DNA of 38,480 bases from Flavobacteriales bacterium (GCA_025055635.1 JANWWQ010000014.1:1-38480), one strand, 5' to 3'. Shown: positions 16,449 to 25,610, counted from the first letter of the stretch. Notes: generated by a model not told the origin, from the letters alone. A program made the numbers and translations.

Positions 16449-18043
16449 GGCAGGAATATCTGGAATTTGACTATGTGATTATTGGTGGCGGCTCCGCTGG
16501 ATGTCTGATAGCGCGGCGTCTGGTGGAGAATGGTTGTGGCACTGTGGCTTTGTTGGAATATGGAGGTGCGGGTTGGTGGGATCAACGTATTCGCATTCCA
16601 GCCGCTTTCACACAGCTTTATAAGACACGTAGGGATTATGCCTATTTTTCTGAGCCTCAGGATGCCCTGAATGGTCGCCGGCTTTTCCTACCTCGGGGAA
16701 AGGTTCTGGGCGGATCAGGTAGCATCAATGCCATGATTTACATACGAGGCCACCAAGCTGTTTATGACAATTGGGCCGCCATGGGGTGTACCGGATGGGC
16801 ATATGAGCAGCTGTTGCCTTATTTCAAAAAAACTGAAAAAAACGAACGCTATGGAGAACCTTACCACGGCACGCAAGGTATATGGAACATTGCCGACCTT
16901 TTGCGCCCCCATTATTTAAGTTTTCGCTTCTTGGATGCCATGGCCTCATGTGGGTTTGCCATAAGAGACGATTTAAATGAACCAGAAAACGAAGGCGCTG
17001 GGCTTCATCAGGTTAATCAAATCAACGGGGAAAGGCACTCCCCCGCCTTAGCCTTCCTTAAACCTGTGCTTGAAAATCCTCTTTTTAACCTCTTCATACG
17101 ATGCAAAGCCCTAAAGTTGAAGCTGAATGCCCAGAAGAATGTGGTAGAGGGGGTTTGGGCACGGAAGCAAGGCCATGAATTTTTCGTTGGAGCGCGCAGG
17201 GAGGTGGTTGTGTGTGCTGGAACATTTGAGTCCCCGGTACTTTTGATGCGTTCAGGTATCGGGGCTCCGGATGAACTGGAAAAATGTGGCATAAAGCCCC
17301 TGGTAGATTTGCCTGCCGTAGGAAAAAACCTTCAGGACCATCCTTTCCTTCCTCTAACGATGGGCGTAACCACACAAGACACCTACGACCAGGCAGAAAC
17401 TGTGTGGAATATCATTCAGTGGTATGTGGACAGACGCCATAGTCTCTTTACCTCCAATGCAGCGGAAGCCAGCGGATTCTGGCGTTCTAGTCCTTCACTT
17501 CCCCAACCCGACATTCAGTTCCATTTTGTACCAGCCCACTTTGTGGATCACGGTTTTATTCGCTCCCGACGACCGGGGGTTTCCCTTTGTGCCATCCTTA
17601 TTCAACCCAAAAGCCGCGGACAAGTTCGCCTGAATCCTCAAAATCCAGAAGGGCCTCCCTTGATTGACCCGCGGATTTTTTCAGAGCAAGAAGATCTTTC
17701 CGTATTTGCCAAGGGATTGCTGAAGGCTTCGGAGATTCTGCATTCTTCTCCTTTCCTTCAGATAGCGTCCGGGCATAACCCTCTTCCAAATCGTTTTGAC
17801 AGTGAGACCGATTTAATAAATCACATTCGGAATTTTACCGAGCTGTTGTACCATCCCACTTCCACCTGCGCCATGGGATGCGATACACGCTCATCGGTAG
17901 TTAATCCAGAATTGCAGGTACACGGAGTGCTTAACCTAAGGGTAGCCGATGCTTCTGTCATGCCTACCATTACCGCCGGAAATACGCACGCCCCTACCGT
18001 GATGATTGCAGAAAAAGCCGCTGACCTAATCATGGGCAAATGA
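16445..18043 (+). CDS. GMC family FAD oxidoreductase (choline dehydrogenase-like)
   Basis: A 532-residue flavoprotein. The ADP-binding motif is at the N-terminus (VIIGGGSAGC, Gly14-Gly16, with the ribose-binding Glu near 38 in LLEYGG). The first GMC signature (RGKVLGGSGSINAMIYIRG) is at about 86, the second (GTFESPVLLMRSGIG) near 260, and the active-site His is in YHPTSTCAMG, with NTHAPT near the C-terminus where Bacteroidota and proteobacterial choline dehydrogenase-like enzymes carry the second catalytic residue. The family oxidises alcohols with FAD; the substrate is unknown and no betaine aldehyde dehydrogenase lies nearby. The TTG start is inferred from the 4-nt overlap with the thioredoxin stop; no ATG precedes the FAD motif. 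Confidence 0.9.
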   Translation: MRQEYLEFDYVIIGGGSAGCLIARRLVENGCGTVALLEYGGAGWWDQRIRIPAAFTQLYKTRRDYAYFSEPQDALNGRRLFLPRGKVLGGSGSINAMIYIRGHQAVYDNWAAMGCTGWAYEQLLPYFKKTEKNERYGEPYHGTQGIWNIADLLRPHYLSFRFLDAMASCGFAIRDDLNEPENEGAGLHQVNQINGERHSPALAFLKPVLENPLFNLFIRCKALKLKLNAQKNVVEGVWARKQGHEFFVGARREVVVCAGTFESPVLLMRSGIGAPDELEKCGIKPLVDLPAVGKNLQDHPFLPLTMGVTTQDTYDQAETVWNIIQWYVDRRHSLFTSNAAEASGFWRSSPSLPQPDIQFHFVPAHFVDHGFIRSRRPGVSLCAILIQPKSRGQVRLNPQNPEGPPLIDPRIFSEQEDLSVFAKGLLKASEILHSSPFLQIASGHNPLPNRFDSETDLINHIRNFTELLYHPTSTCAMGCDTRSSVVNPELQVHGVLNLRVADASVMPTITAGNTHAPTVMIAEKAADLIMGK

Positions 18044-18187
18044 AATTCCGATTCTGTTCAAATTGTTCTTTGATGTAGCCGAACCTACCCTCCCATAGAA
18101 CAATGTGAGAATTCCCATCCCCTCAAAATCATCCTTTAAGCGGTAGAGGAATTTTGCAGAATTTTGAATTTCGATAGCTACTATATT

Positions 18188-19594
18188 TTATTCCAGGCTC
18201 CTCACAGCACCGAGGCTGGGTATATCCACGCTGGTGTAACCTTTTGCTCTGCACAGGTCGGCAAAATAAAGTTGACTTTCATAGTTTCCATGGACCAAAA
18301 AAAGTCTTCTTAGCTTTTTCGGTTCAAAAGCGGTGAGAAAACGCAGCAGATCATGTGCATCGCCATGGGCGCTCATTGAGCGCAAGGTGTGCACTTCGCA
18401 ACGCACCGGAAATTCGTTGCCAAAAATGCGCACCTCTTTGGCCCCGCTCTTTAGGCGTCCGGCCAGAGTTTCCGGTTCTGCATAGCCGGTAATCAGTATG
18501 GTGTTCTTTCGATCGTCGATCCGGTGCATAATGTGATGCTTCACGCGGCCCGCATCAGCCATACCGGAACCTGCAATCACTACAAAAGGATGTTTCCGTT
18601 CATTAAGTTTTTGAGATTCTTCGTGGGTCTCCACGAAAAAAAGTCCCGGAAAGCCGAATAAGTCAGCATCCTTTTCTAGTTCTTTACGCAAGCGCTCATT
18701 GTAGAGTTCTGGAAATCGGCGCACAACTTGGGTGGCTTCACGGGCCAAAGGACTATCCACAAATATATCCACAGAGGGCAATTTTCCTTTATTGTAAAGG
18801 CTATTAAGATGATACAACAATCCTTGGGTTCGGCCCACACTAAAGGCTGGTATTACCAAGACGCCTTTCTTTGTAAGGCATGTATATTCTATTTCACTAA
18901 GCAGTTCCGAGGCTGTGTCGGCGTCTTCATCATGCAGTCTATCGCCGTAGGTAGATTCACAAATAACATAATCAGCAGGCATAGGCTGGCCGGGAGCCAG
19001 CATGATCGGATCATTATATCGCCCCAGGTCACCTGTGTAACAAAGTCGTATTGGCTGTCCTTTGGAATCCTGGAAAATCAGGTTTATGACAGCACTGCCC
19101 AGGATATGACCGGCCACCGTAAATAAGCATTCTACCCCAGGCAGGGGTTCAAACTTTTCCCCGAAAGGCACCGTCTGAAATTGCTTCAAGCATCGGGTAA
19201 CATCCCCTGAGGTGTAAAGAGGTTCAGCCGCACCTACACCTTGTTTTAATCGCAGCTTATTGATATGGCGGATGTCTTCTTCCTGAATGTGGGCAGCATC
19301 GTATAGCATCAGACGAGTGAGTTCCCGGGTAGCGGGCGTACAAAATATTGGTCCTGCAAAGCCTTCTCGGCACAATCGTGGGATCAGGCCGCAGTGATCA
19401 ATATGAGCATGTGTGAGTAAAAGAGCATTAATGGAATGGGGAGCAAAACCGAAATGACTGTTCAAATGAAGGTATTCAGAGGATCCTTGGAAAAGGCCAC
19501 AATCCATTAATATGCGGCGACCATCCGGAAGTTCCAAAAGGTGGCGCGAACCCGTCACCGTCCGGGCGGCCCCCCGGAAAGTGAGTGTGGTCAT
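18188..19594 (-). CDS. Metallo-beta-lactamase/beta-CASP ribonuclease
   Basis: A 468-residue nuclease of the CPSF73-like RNA exonuclease group. The metal motif HAHIDHCG is at about 62-69, followed by GHILGSA and the GDLG Asp of the lactamase fold. The beta-CASP motifs follow: ESTYGDR, PAFSVGRTQ, VDSPLA, SGSGMADAGRVKHH-like GMADAGR, SMSAHGD and VHGN. It probably cleaves or trims RNA in the cytosol. The start overlaps the stop of the upstream EEP-family gene in ATGA, so the two are translationally coupled and likely one operon. Confidence 0.92.
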   Translation of the reverse strand: MTTLTFRGAARTVTGSRHLLELPDGRRILMDCGLFQGSSEYLHLNSHFGFAPHSINALLLTHAHIDHCGLIPRLCREGFAGPIFCTPATRELTRLMLYDAAHIQEEDIRHINKLRLKQGVGAAEPLYTSGDVTRCLKQFQTVPFGEKFEPLPGVECLFTVAGHILGSAVINLIFQDSKGQPIRLCYTGDLGRYNDPIMLAPGQPMPADYVICESTYGDRLHDEDADTASELLSEIEYTCLTKKGVLVIPAFSVGRTQGLLYHLNSLYNKGKLPSVDIFVDSPLAREATQVVRRFPELYNERLRKELEKDADLFGFPGLFFVETHEESQKLNERKHPFVVIAGSGMADAGRVKHHIMHRIDDRKNTILITGYAEPETLAGRLKSGAKEVRIFGNEFPVRCEVHTLRSMSAHGDAHDLLRFLTAFEPKKLRRLFLVHGNYESQLYFADLCRAKGYTSVDIPSLGAVRSLE

Positions 19595-20727
19595 GGGGAG
19601 GTGGTATTCACCAGATCCAAAAAGACGGGTAAGTGATCTGCAAAGCCCCCGTTATATCGCATCCCTTCAAAAGTACGGTTGGGTTTAAAACCCAGGTTAT
19701 TCTCATCGGGCACTAGCAGAAAAGGGGCCGAAAAAATGTGCATCCGCTGGTCTTTGACCACAAAACCCTGTGCATTTTCCCATAAGCCGGCGGAAACAAT
19801 CATCTGGTCAATAAGATGCCAGTACTGCTGGAATTTATGGCTACCACCTTCGCGTACGAGAGCTGCCAGATTATACAAATCCCCTGGCTGGCTGACCTCA
19901 GAAGGCGGTAGAGCGCGCAAATCTTCACGGATGCTGGGTTCAAAATGTTCATCATTCAGATCGCCCATGATTAGGATTTTGGCTTTTGAATTCAACCGAA
20001 GCAGGCTATCACAGGCCTGCCGAACCACGCGGGCCGCGTAGCGCCGTCGAGGTTCCGTTTCTTTGGCCCCTCCAAATTTGCTCGGCCAATGATTCACAAA
20101 TACATGCAAAGTGTCCCGATTAAGGATTTTACCACTCACAAGGAGGATGTCCCGTGTACGGGCTGTGGTATCAAAAGGGAAGCGCAACCGCAGAGCCCGA
20201 TGATGGAAAGGTCTGAATTTATCAGGCCTATACAACAGGGCCACATCCACCCCTCTCTGGTCAGGAGATTCTTCATGGATAAAATCATATTCAAAACGGT
20301 GTAGGGGAGTTCGCGATATAAGATCGGCCAGGGTGCGCCGGTTTTCCACTTCACACAATCCTACAATTTCAGGAGCTTCCCATCCCCCAATCGCAATGAG
20401 CACCCGCGCTATTGCCTTCAGCTTAGCTTGATAGCGGCTTTCCGTCCAATTGCGCATGCCGCTAGGTAAAAATTCTTCGTCCTTCTTGCCGGGATCGTCC
20501 TCAGTATCGAATAGGTTCTCAACGTTATAAAACGCCACCCGCAGACCATGACGACCTCGCGGCTGATCATCCCATGGAAAAAGAGCCTTGTCAGTGTCTC
20601 TTAATGAAGAATGAGGCCACTCGGACCTTTGACCTGTGGGAAGAGGTTTCTGACTCTTTCCGCAGGACACAATAGTTCCAAAAATCAGCCCCCACGATAG
20701 GGTTTTAAATCCCAAGTGCGGCATCAT
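19591..20727 (-). CDS. Endonuclease/exonuclease/phosphatase family lipoprotein
   Basis: A 378-residue protein with a lipobox-like signal (GTIVSC, Cys about 22), so probably attached to the envelope. The EEP catalytic pattern is complete: FYNVENLFD, LCEVENR, VNHWPSKFGG, MGDLNDE and FADHLPVF with the final catalytic His. Family members cleave DNA, RNA or phosphodiesters; export together with these motifs suggests extracellular nuclease or phosphodiesterase activity. Start candidates are the adjacent ATGs at 20727 and 20724; the GTG at 20763 lies upstream of the -7 element (20741-20734) and is rejected. The stop overlaps the beta-CASP nuclease gene by four bases. Confidence 0.87.
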   Translation of the reverse strand: MMPHLGFKTLSWGLIFGTIVSCGKSQKPLPTGQRSEWPHSSLRDTDKALFPWDDQPRGRHGLRVAFYNVENLFDTEDDPGKKDEEFLPSGMRNWTESRYQAKLKAIARVLIAIGGWEAPEIVGLCEVENRRTLADLISRTPLHRFEYDFIHEESPDQRGVDVALLYRPDKFRPFHHRALRLRFPFDTTARTRDILLVSGKILNRDTLHVFVNHWPSKFGGAKETEPRRRYAARVVRQACDSLLRLNSKAKILIMGDLNDEHFEPSIREDLRALPPSEVSQPGDLYNLAALVREGGSHKFQQYWHLIDQMIVSAGLWENAQGFVVKDQRMHIFSAPFLLVPDENNLGFKPNRTFEGMRYNGGFADHLPVFLDLVNTTSP

Positions 20728-20733
20728 GCAGGT

Positions 20734-20741
20734 CAAAGGTA
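20734..20741 (-). promoter_or_regulatory. -7 promoter element of the EEP-family gene
   Basis: The minus strand reads TACCTTTG, an exact match, 6 or 9 nt before the twin ATGs at 20727/20724. Transcription would start within a few bases of the first ATG. Confidence 0.65.
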
Positions 20742-20841
20742 AACGCCCACGGTATTTGAACACCGCTTTAGTGTATTAAGGTGATTATTATTTGACCCTT
20801 ATTGATCAGAGTCCTCCTCAGAAGAAATGCTGAACCCGTTT

Positions 20842-21045
20842 TCAATTAGGCTGAATGCTATGCCGGAGCAGGCAATTCTTACAAAGGCAACCAATGTAAC
20901 GCCTGCGGAGTATGGCAAGCACCCAACGGGTGAGGGGTATTTTATCGCACCAGCAACCCTCGTTTTCATGGCAATAAAACAATTGTCCACAGGCTGGGCA
21001 GCGGTGGTTAGGCCGATTTGGAGAGGAGAGTTTACCGGCGCACAT
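20842..21045 (-). CDS. Small cysteine-rich CWC-family protein
   Basis: A 67-residue protein with nine cysteines in the layout CPxCG - C - CWC - ClCxxCL, which I recognise as the cysteine-rich CWC family (probably zinc binding; function unknown). After a short N-terminal stretch the order is CPACG (16-20), Cys25, CWC (31-33), a Leu-rich helix, and CLCKNC (53-58). Its ATG lies 14 nt inside the end of folB in another frame, so it is the third gene of a gltX-folB-CWC operon and probably depends on translation of folB. The spacer from here to the EEP gene (20764-20841) has no other feature. Confidence 0.75.
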   Translation of the reverse strand: MCAGKLSSPNRPNHRCPACGQLFYCHENEGCWCDKIPLTRWVLAILRRRYIGCLCKNCLLRHSIQPN

Positions 21046-21403
21046 AGCGTTTTACAGAGAAGGCCTCAAGCGGACAAGCTGTGGGAGGAGATAACTTTAT
21101 AACTTCCACTTCCACAGCCTGCAGTTTTTCAAACTCGCTTAATATTTTTATAACAATTTTTTCTGCCAAATGTTCAGCTAGCGCACAGTTTTGATAGGCC
21201 ACATCGCAGAGGACCTCACAGAGTCTTAAATAATCCACAGCGTGACTGAGCCTATCGGTAGTGGCAGCCAGCGTGGCATCATACCATGCACGTACGTTAA
21301 GAATTACATCGCTTCCTAGAGCCTGCTCTTCAGGATAGACGCCTAGCGGAATATGCAAACGCAGATTACGTAGGGCAATTTCCGTCAAACTGGAATGTTC
21401 CAT
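21032..21403 (-). CDS. folB: Dihydroneopterin aldolase
   Basis: A 123-residue FolB, which converts 7,8-dihydroneopterin to 6-hydroxymethyl-dihydropterin and glycolaldehyde in folate synthesis. The pattern is typical of the T-fold enzyme: IALRNLRLHIPLGVYPEEQ, the DRLSHAVDYLRLCEVL segment around the active site, the catalytic-region LAEKIVIKIL and VEVIKLSPP near the end. The start lies 19 nt inside the end of gltX in another frame, so the genes form a coupled operon. No other folate genes are in the window. Confidence 0.92.
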   Translation of the reverse strand: MEHSSLTEIALRNLRLHIPLGVYPEEQALGSDVILNVRAWYDATLAATTDRLSHAVDYLRLCEVLCDVAYQNCALAEHLAEKIVIKILSEFEKLQAVEVEVIKLSPPTACPLEAFSVKRYVRR

Positions 21404-22926
21404 AAACGATAAGTCCGTAGCCGATGAAGGGTTTCTTCTTTTCCCAACAATGCCATGGAATCGGCCACACTTGGACCTGTCATCGTACCGGTAAGCAAAA
21501 CACGCAAAAGTGGTAGGAGCACAGCCGGTTTCAGGCTTTTTTCACGGAGAATCTGGGAAATAGTGTCCTCTATTTGGTGGCTTTCAAAAAGTTCTAAGGC
21601 AGACAACCGGTCTATGCAGGCATCCAAGAGCGCCGCTGTTTCTGGATTCCACCGCCCTTGTAACCATTGCGCATCGGGAGGTCCTGGCCGGCTAAAAAAG
21701 AAATGGCTTTCTTTCCACAAATCCGATAGTAAGGTAAGCCTTTCTTTCACTAATGAGGCCACCCTGTGACAGTATTGCGGATCAGCGTTAATCCCGTGGT
21801 TAACGGCCTGGCGACAAAGTTCCCTCCCCAGCACTTCGGGCGGCAGGGCCTGGACGTATTGGCGATTTATCCAGCGGGCTTTTTCCAGGTCAAATTTAGC
21901 TCCTGATTTAGAAATGCGGCTTAGGTCAAACAAGTCAATGAGCTCGGAAAGAGAAAATAATTCTTTTCCTTCGGTTGGATGCCATCCCAAAAGAGCAAGA
22001 AAGTTAATAACGGCCTCAGGGAGCCAACCGCTTTCCCGATATCCGGCACTGATTTCGCCACTTTCAGGATCTCGCCACTGTAAAGGAAAAACCGGGAATC
22101 CTAGCCGATCCCCGTCACGCTTACTGAGCTTACCATTCCCCTCTGGCTTAAGGATCAAGGGCAAGTGCGCAAACTGGGGCATGACCTCTTCCAGCCCTAG
22201 ATATTTATAGAGTAAAACATGTAAAGGTGCTGATGGCAGCCACTCCTCTCCCCGGATCACATGGGTGATTTGCATCAAATAATCATCGGCCACATTGGCT
22301 AAATGGTAGGTAGGCATCCCATCGCTTTTAAAAAGAACCTTATCGTCCAGAGTGGAGCTATTAACCACTATAGTGCCCCTGATAAGGTCGTTTACGCGCA
22401 CTTCTTCATTGCGGGGAATTTTTATTCGGATTACGTAGGGTTCTCCATTGCGGATACGGGCTTGCACTTCATCGCGGGAAAGGGTCAGGGAATTTTTCAT
22501 GCTATAACGCGTGATAGAGTTATAGGCTCCTGCCTTTTGTCCGCTTTTCTGCAGGCGCAGCCGCATATCTTCCAGCTCTTCCTCGGTATCAAAGGCATAG
22601 TAAGCGTGCCCTGAATCCAATAGTTTTTCGGCAAATTGCCTGTATAGGTGCGTCCTTTCACTTTGGCGGTAGGGGGCATGAGGCCCTCCCTGAGTAGGCC
22701 CTTCGTCTGGAAGCAGACCCAACCACTGCAACGCCTCCTGAATGTATTCCTCGGCTCCTGGCACAAACCGGCTCTGATCCGTATCTTCAATCCGTAGAAT
22801 GAACGTCCCGCCATGCTTTCGGGCAAATAAATAGTTGTAAAGGGCGGTTCGCACACCGCCAATGTGCAATGGCCCAGTGGGGCTAGGAGCAAAGCGTACC
22901 CGCACAGGCCGTTGAAATGAATTCAT
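21385..22926 (-). CDS. gltX: Glutamyl-tRNA synthetase
   Basis: A 513-residue class I synthetase that charges tRNA-Glu. The HIGH signature is HIGG at 21-24 after FAPSPTGPL, and the KMSKS-type motif is KLSKRDG. The anticodon-binding alpha-helical part fills the C-terminal third. The ATG at 22926 lies 21 nt behind an exact -7 element. It is the first gene of the operon with folB and the CWC protein. Confidence 0.97.
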   Translation of the reverse strand: MNSFQRPVRVRFAPSPTGPLHIGGVRTALYNYLFARKHGGTFILRIEDTDQSRFVPGAEEYIQEALQWLGLLPDEGPTQGGPHAPYRQSERTHLYRQFAEKLLDSGHAYYAFDTEEELEDMRLRLQKSGQKAGAYNSITRYSMKNSLTLSRDEVQARIRNGEPYVIRIKIPRNEEVRVNDLIRGTIVVNSSTLDDKVLFKSDGMPTYHLANVADDYLMQITHVIRGEEWLPSAPLHVLLYKYLGLEEVMPQFAHLPLILKPEGNGKLSKRDGDRLGFPVFPLQWRDPESGEISAGYRESGWLPEAVINFLALLGWHPTEGKELFSLSELIDLFDLSRISKSGAKFDLEKARWINRQYVQALPPEVLGRELCRQAVNHGINADPQYCHRVASLVKERLTLLSDLWKESHFFFSRPGPPDAQWLQGRWNPETAALLDACIDRLSALELFESHQIEDTISQILREKSLKPAVLLPLLRVLLTGTMTGPSVADSMALLGKEETLHRLRTYRLWNIPV

Positions 22927-22947
22927 GATTCTTCAGTTGGGAACTTG

Positions 22948-22955
22948 CAAAGTTA
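22948..22955 (-). promoter_or_regulatory. -7 promoter element of gltX
   Basis: The minus strand reads TAACTTTG, an exact match, 21 nt before the gltX ATG. A divergent element for the DoxX-like gene lies 18 nt away at 22973-22980, so the two promoters share their upstream DNA. Confidence 0.65.
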
Positions 22956-22972
22956 CAAGGGCCTAGAAGGAT

Positions 22973-22980
22973 TAAATTTG
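22973..22980 (+). promoter_or_regulatory. -7 promoter element of the DoxX-like gene
   Basis: TAAATTTG is an exact match ending 19 nt before the ATG at 23000. Confidence 0.65.
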
Positions 22981-22999
22981 CGTTACTGAACCATTTGAC

Positions 23000-23425
23000 A
23001 TGATGGATATCCGAGAACTTTATTTCTTACCATCTATGTTTTGTACTCTTTGGCTGGCCATATTGTTTTTACAGTCAGGGATTGATAAAGTGCTCAATCG
23101 GGCAGGGAATTTGTCGTATCTCGTTGAACATTTTGGTCGTAGTACCTTAAAAAATTGGGTTCCTCAGCTTCTCACCCTGCTTACGGTTTTGGAATTGTTT
23201 TCCGGAATATTTAGTGCCCTCGGCGCAGTTTTTATTCCCCTTGGAGACTTGCGCCCCGCATTATTTGGAAGTATTCTTTCGATGACCACTTTTTTGGCAC
23301 TTTTTTTTGGTCAGCGCATGGCCCAGGATTATGTTGGTGCCGCCAATCTGGTGCCTTACGGATTATTTGCGTTGGCGTCCTTTTTGGTCATTTATCTGAC
23401 ACCCGCCCTTGGTAAATACTCTTAA
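23000..23425 (+). CDS. DoxX-like integral membrane protein
   Basis: A 141-residue protein with about four transmembrane helices (roughly 10-28, 55-78, 85-103 and 115-135). The first helix and loop (LAILFLQSGIDKVLNRAGN) match the DoxX-like family. Such proteins are linked to quinol or thiol oxidation complexes in some organisms, but for this branch the function is unknown. A second ATG one codon later is equally possible. The stop lies 17 nt inside the start of the large FG-GAP gene, so both are probably on one message. Confidence 0.75.
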   Translation: MMDIRELYFLPSMFCTLWLAILFLQSGIDKVLNRAGNLSYLVEHFGRSTLKNWVPQLLTLLTVLELFSGIFSALGAVFIPLGDLRPALFGSILSMTTFLALFFGQRMAQDYVGAANLVPYGLFALASFLVIYLTPALGKYS

Positions 23426-25610
23426 ATTAAAAAGAATTGCCCCGTTTCTGACCGGGCTTCAGCTATGCATTCAGACTGTCTGGGAGCAGAACCCTTTCCC
23501 TTATGAGCGTTCGCAAAATATTCCCGTTAAAGTCAACAACAGCTGGTTACCGTGGCCTTGGGCCGGAGGCCTTAATTACGTGCAGATCCATAGAATGGAT
23601 CTGAACAACGACGGCCGGAAAGATTTGATCACGTTTGACCGCTCAGGAAACAGAATTCTCCCTTTCCTAAACCTGGGTGGGCCTGGCCAACTGATTTATC
23701 AGCCTGCTCCAGAATATCGTGAGGTTTTTCCTGATTCCCTCCATGCCTGGATTTTTTTAGAGGACTATAACGGAGACGGAAAGGAAGATCTGTTTTCCTA
23801 CCATCTAGGGGGTGCCTCTGTTTACAAAAACGTTGCCTCCTCTCAACAAGGAAGCCCTTTTCAACTGGTTAAAAAACTCTTATTGAGCGATTACGGCCTT
23901 TTCACAACCAATATTTACATATCAGGCTCAGATTATCCGGCAATAGCCGACCTTGATAAAGACGGCGACCTTGATATCATTACTTTCAATGTGCTAGGCG
24001 CTTGCCTGGAAATGCACCGCAATCTCTCCAAGGAGCTTTATGGCCACTGCGATAGTTTAGTTTTTAAGCTCCACACCGATAACTGGGGGCATGTGGTAGA
24101 AGACCCCAACACCAATGTGTTTTACTTAAATGACAGCTGTGATGGCCAGTTTTATACTACCCCATACGACCCAGCGCGCCATGCAGGAGGCTCTCTTCTC
24201 AGTTTGGATGTGAATGGTGATGGACGAAAGGATCTAGTGGTGGGCGACCTTAGTTTTCTCACCTTAACCCTCTTGGTTAATACTGGGCCTCCCGGAACAG
24301 CTGTTATTGGTAACGTAAACACGACATTCCCGGCCGGCTTAGGCACCAACGTACCGGTTCAATTGGAGGTGTTTCCGGCAGCCTTTTATATTGATGTGAA
24401 CAACGACGACAGGCGCGACCTGCTTGTATCACCTAATTTTTCCGTGCAGGCACAGAATGCCCGTAGTCTTTGGCTCTACTTAAATAATGGCTCAGATTCC
24501 CTGCCACAATTTTCCTTTCAATTCACAGACTTTCTTCAGCGGGATATGGTGGATATGGGTGAAGGGGCATATCCAGTCCTTCATGACTTGGATAACGATG
24601 GATTACTGGACCTGGTGGTGGGCAATGGAAATCTTTTCCAGCCCGGCAACGTGCGATCCACCCTCTATTATTTCAAAAATACGGGTACGCCCACCCATCC
24701 TCAGTTTGAACTTTTGTCCCACGATTTAGCTGGGCTTTCTGTCCATAATTACCTGAATATTACGCCCACATTTGGTGATTTGGACGGAGACAACGATCCG
24801 GATTTGCTATTCGGAGAATCCTCCGGACGCCTTCACTGGTATGAATACGTGGGGGTACAAAGCGGCATACCTCAATTTCAACTGAAACAAAACGGCGTCG
24901 GGTTCATTCAAGAACCTCAGTTCAGTGCTCCGCAGCTCTTTGATCTAGACGCCGACGGTCTATTGGACATTGTCTGCGGACATCGGTTGGGCACCCTTAA
25001 TTATTACCGCAATATTGGGACGACCCAGAACCCAGTTTTCACATCCACACCCACCATTACAAACCTGGGGGGCGTGAACGTCATAGATAGTTCTCTATCC
25101 TTCAACAGCTACAGTGTTCCATGGTTCTTTCGAGATGAAAATGATTCGCTGCGTTTATATGTAGGGAGTCACAACGGCCGAATTTACCATTATACCAACA
25201 TCAGCGGTAATCTTCACGGCTCTTTCACCTTGCTCACAAAAAAGTTAGGCGGCTTGCGGGAAGGAGCCCGCACCGCAGCCACAACGGGTGATCTTAATGG
25301 GGACGGATATTTAGATTTAATTGTTGGTAATTACAGTGGAGGACTTACCCTGTTCCTTGGCAATCCAAATGCAGGAACAAAAGCCCATCACGAGAAACAT
25401 TTCTTTGTAAAGCCTCATCCAAATCCCGCCTTAGATAACATCTACTGGGACGAAAGAATACATGACATTGAGTTGATAGATTTAAGCGGACGAACTGTGC
25501 GCAGGGCCGGAAAAAGTCCCTTGTGGATGGGAGACCTTGCTCCAGGGATGTACGTCATTCGCGGTCGCTCCCGCAACCATTACCATCAGGAATTAATTTG
25601 TAAAAGGTAA
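23409..25610 (+). CDS. FG-GAP/VCBS repeat protein with T9SS C-terminal sorting domain
   Basis: A 733-residue predicted secreted protein. I count nine calcium-binding acidic motifs of the FG-GAP/VCBS type, e.g. DLNNDGRKD (64-72), DYNGDGKED, DLDKDGDLD, DVNGDGRKD, DVNNDDRRD, DLDNDGLLD, DLDGDNDPD, DLDADGLLD and DLNGDGYLD, spread from residue 64 to about 630: a beta-propeller likely made of about seven blades plus extras. The last 74 residues (PHPNPALD, then IELIDLSGRTVRR and LAPGMYVIRG) are a type IX secretion C-terminal domain, so export through the T9SS and surface attachment or release are expected. The TTG start overlaps the DoxX-like gene; no in-frame ATG exists before the first repeat and a weak signal peptide follows this TTG. 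Confidence 0.88.
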   Translation: MVNTLKLKRIAPFLTGLQLCIQTVWEQNPFPYERSQNIPVKVNNSWLPWPWAGGLNYVQIHRMDLNNDGRKDLITFDRSGNRILPFLNLGGPGQLIYQPAPEYREVFPDSLHAWIFLEDYNGDGKEDLFSYHLGGASVYKNVASSQQGSPFQLVKKLLLSDYGLFTTNIYISGSDYPAIADLDKDGDLDIITFNVLGACLEMHRNLSKELYGHCDSLVFKLHTDNWGHVVEDPNTNVFYLNDSCDGQFYTTPYDPARHAGGSLLSLDVNGDGRKDLVVGDLSFLTLTLLVNTGPPGTAVIGNVNTTFPAGLGTNVPVQLEVFPAAFYIDVNNDDRRDLLVSPNFSVQAQNARSLWLYLNNGSDSLPQFSFQFTDFLQRDMVDMGEGAYPVLHDLDNDGLLDLVVGNGNLFQPGNVRSTLYYFKNTGTPTHPQFELLSHDLAGLSVHNYLNITPTFGDLDGDNDPDLLFGESSGRLHWYEYVGVQSGIPQFQLKQNGVGFIQEPQFSAPQLFDLDADGLLDIVCGHRLGTLNYYRNIGTTQNPVFTSTPTITNLGGVNVIDSSLSFNSYSVPWFFRDENDSLRLYVGSHNGRIYHYTNISGNLHGSFTLLTKKLGGLREGARTAATTGDLNGDGYLDLIVGNYSGGLTLFLGNPNAGTKAHHEKHFFVKPHPNPALDNIYWDERIHDIELIDLSGRTVRRAGKSPLWMGDLAPGMYVIRGRSRNHYHQELICKR

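Noticed and set aside
23295-23309. Possible sigma-54 -24/-12 promoter (TGGCAC then TTTG)
   Set aside because: It lies inside the DoxX-like coding sequence and the -12 half lacks the GC.
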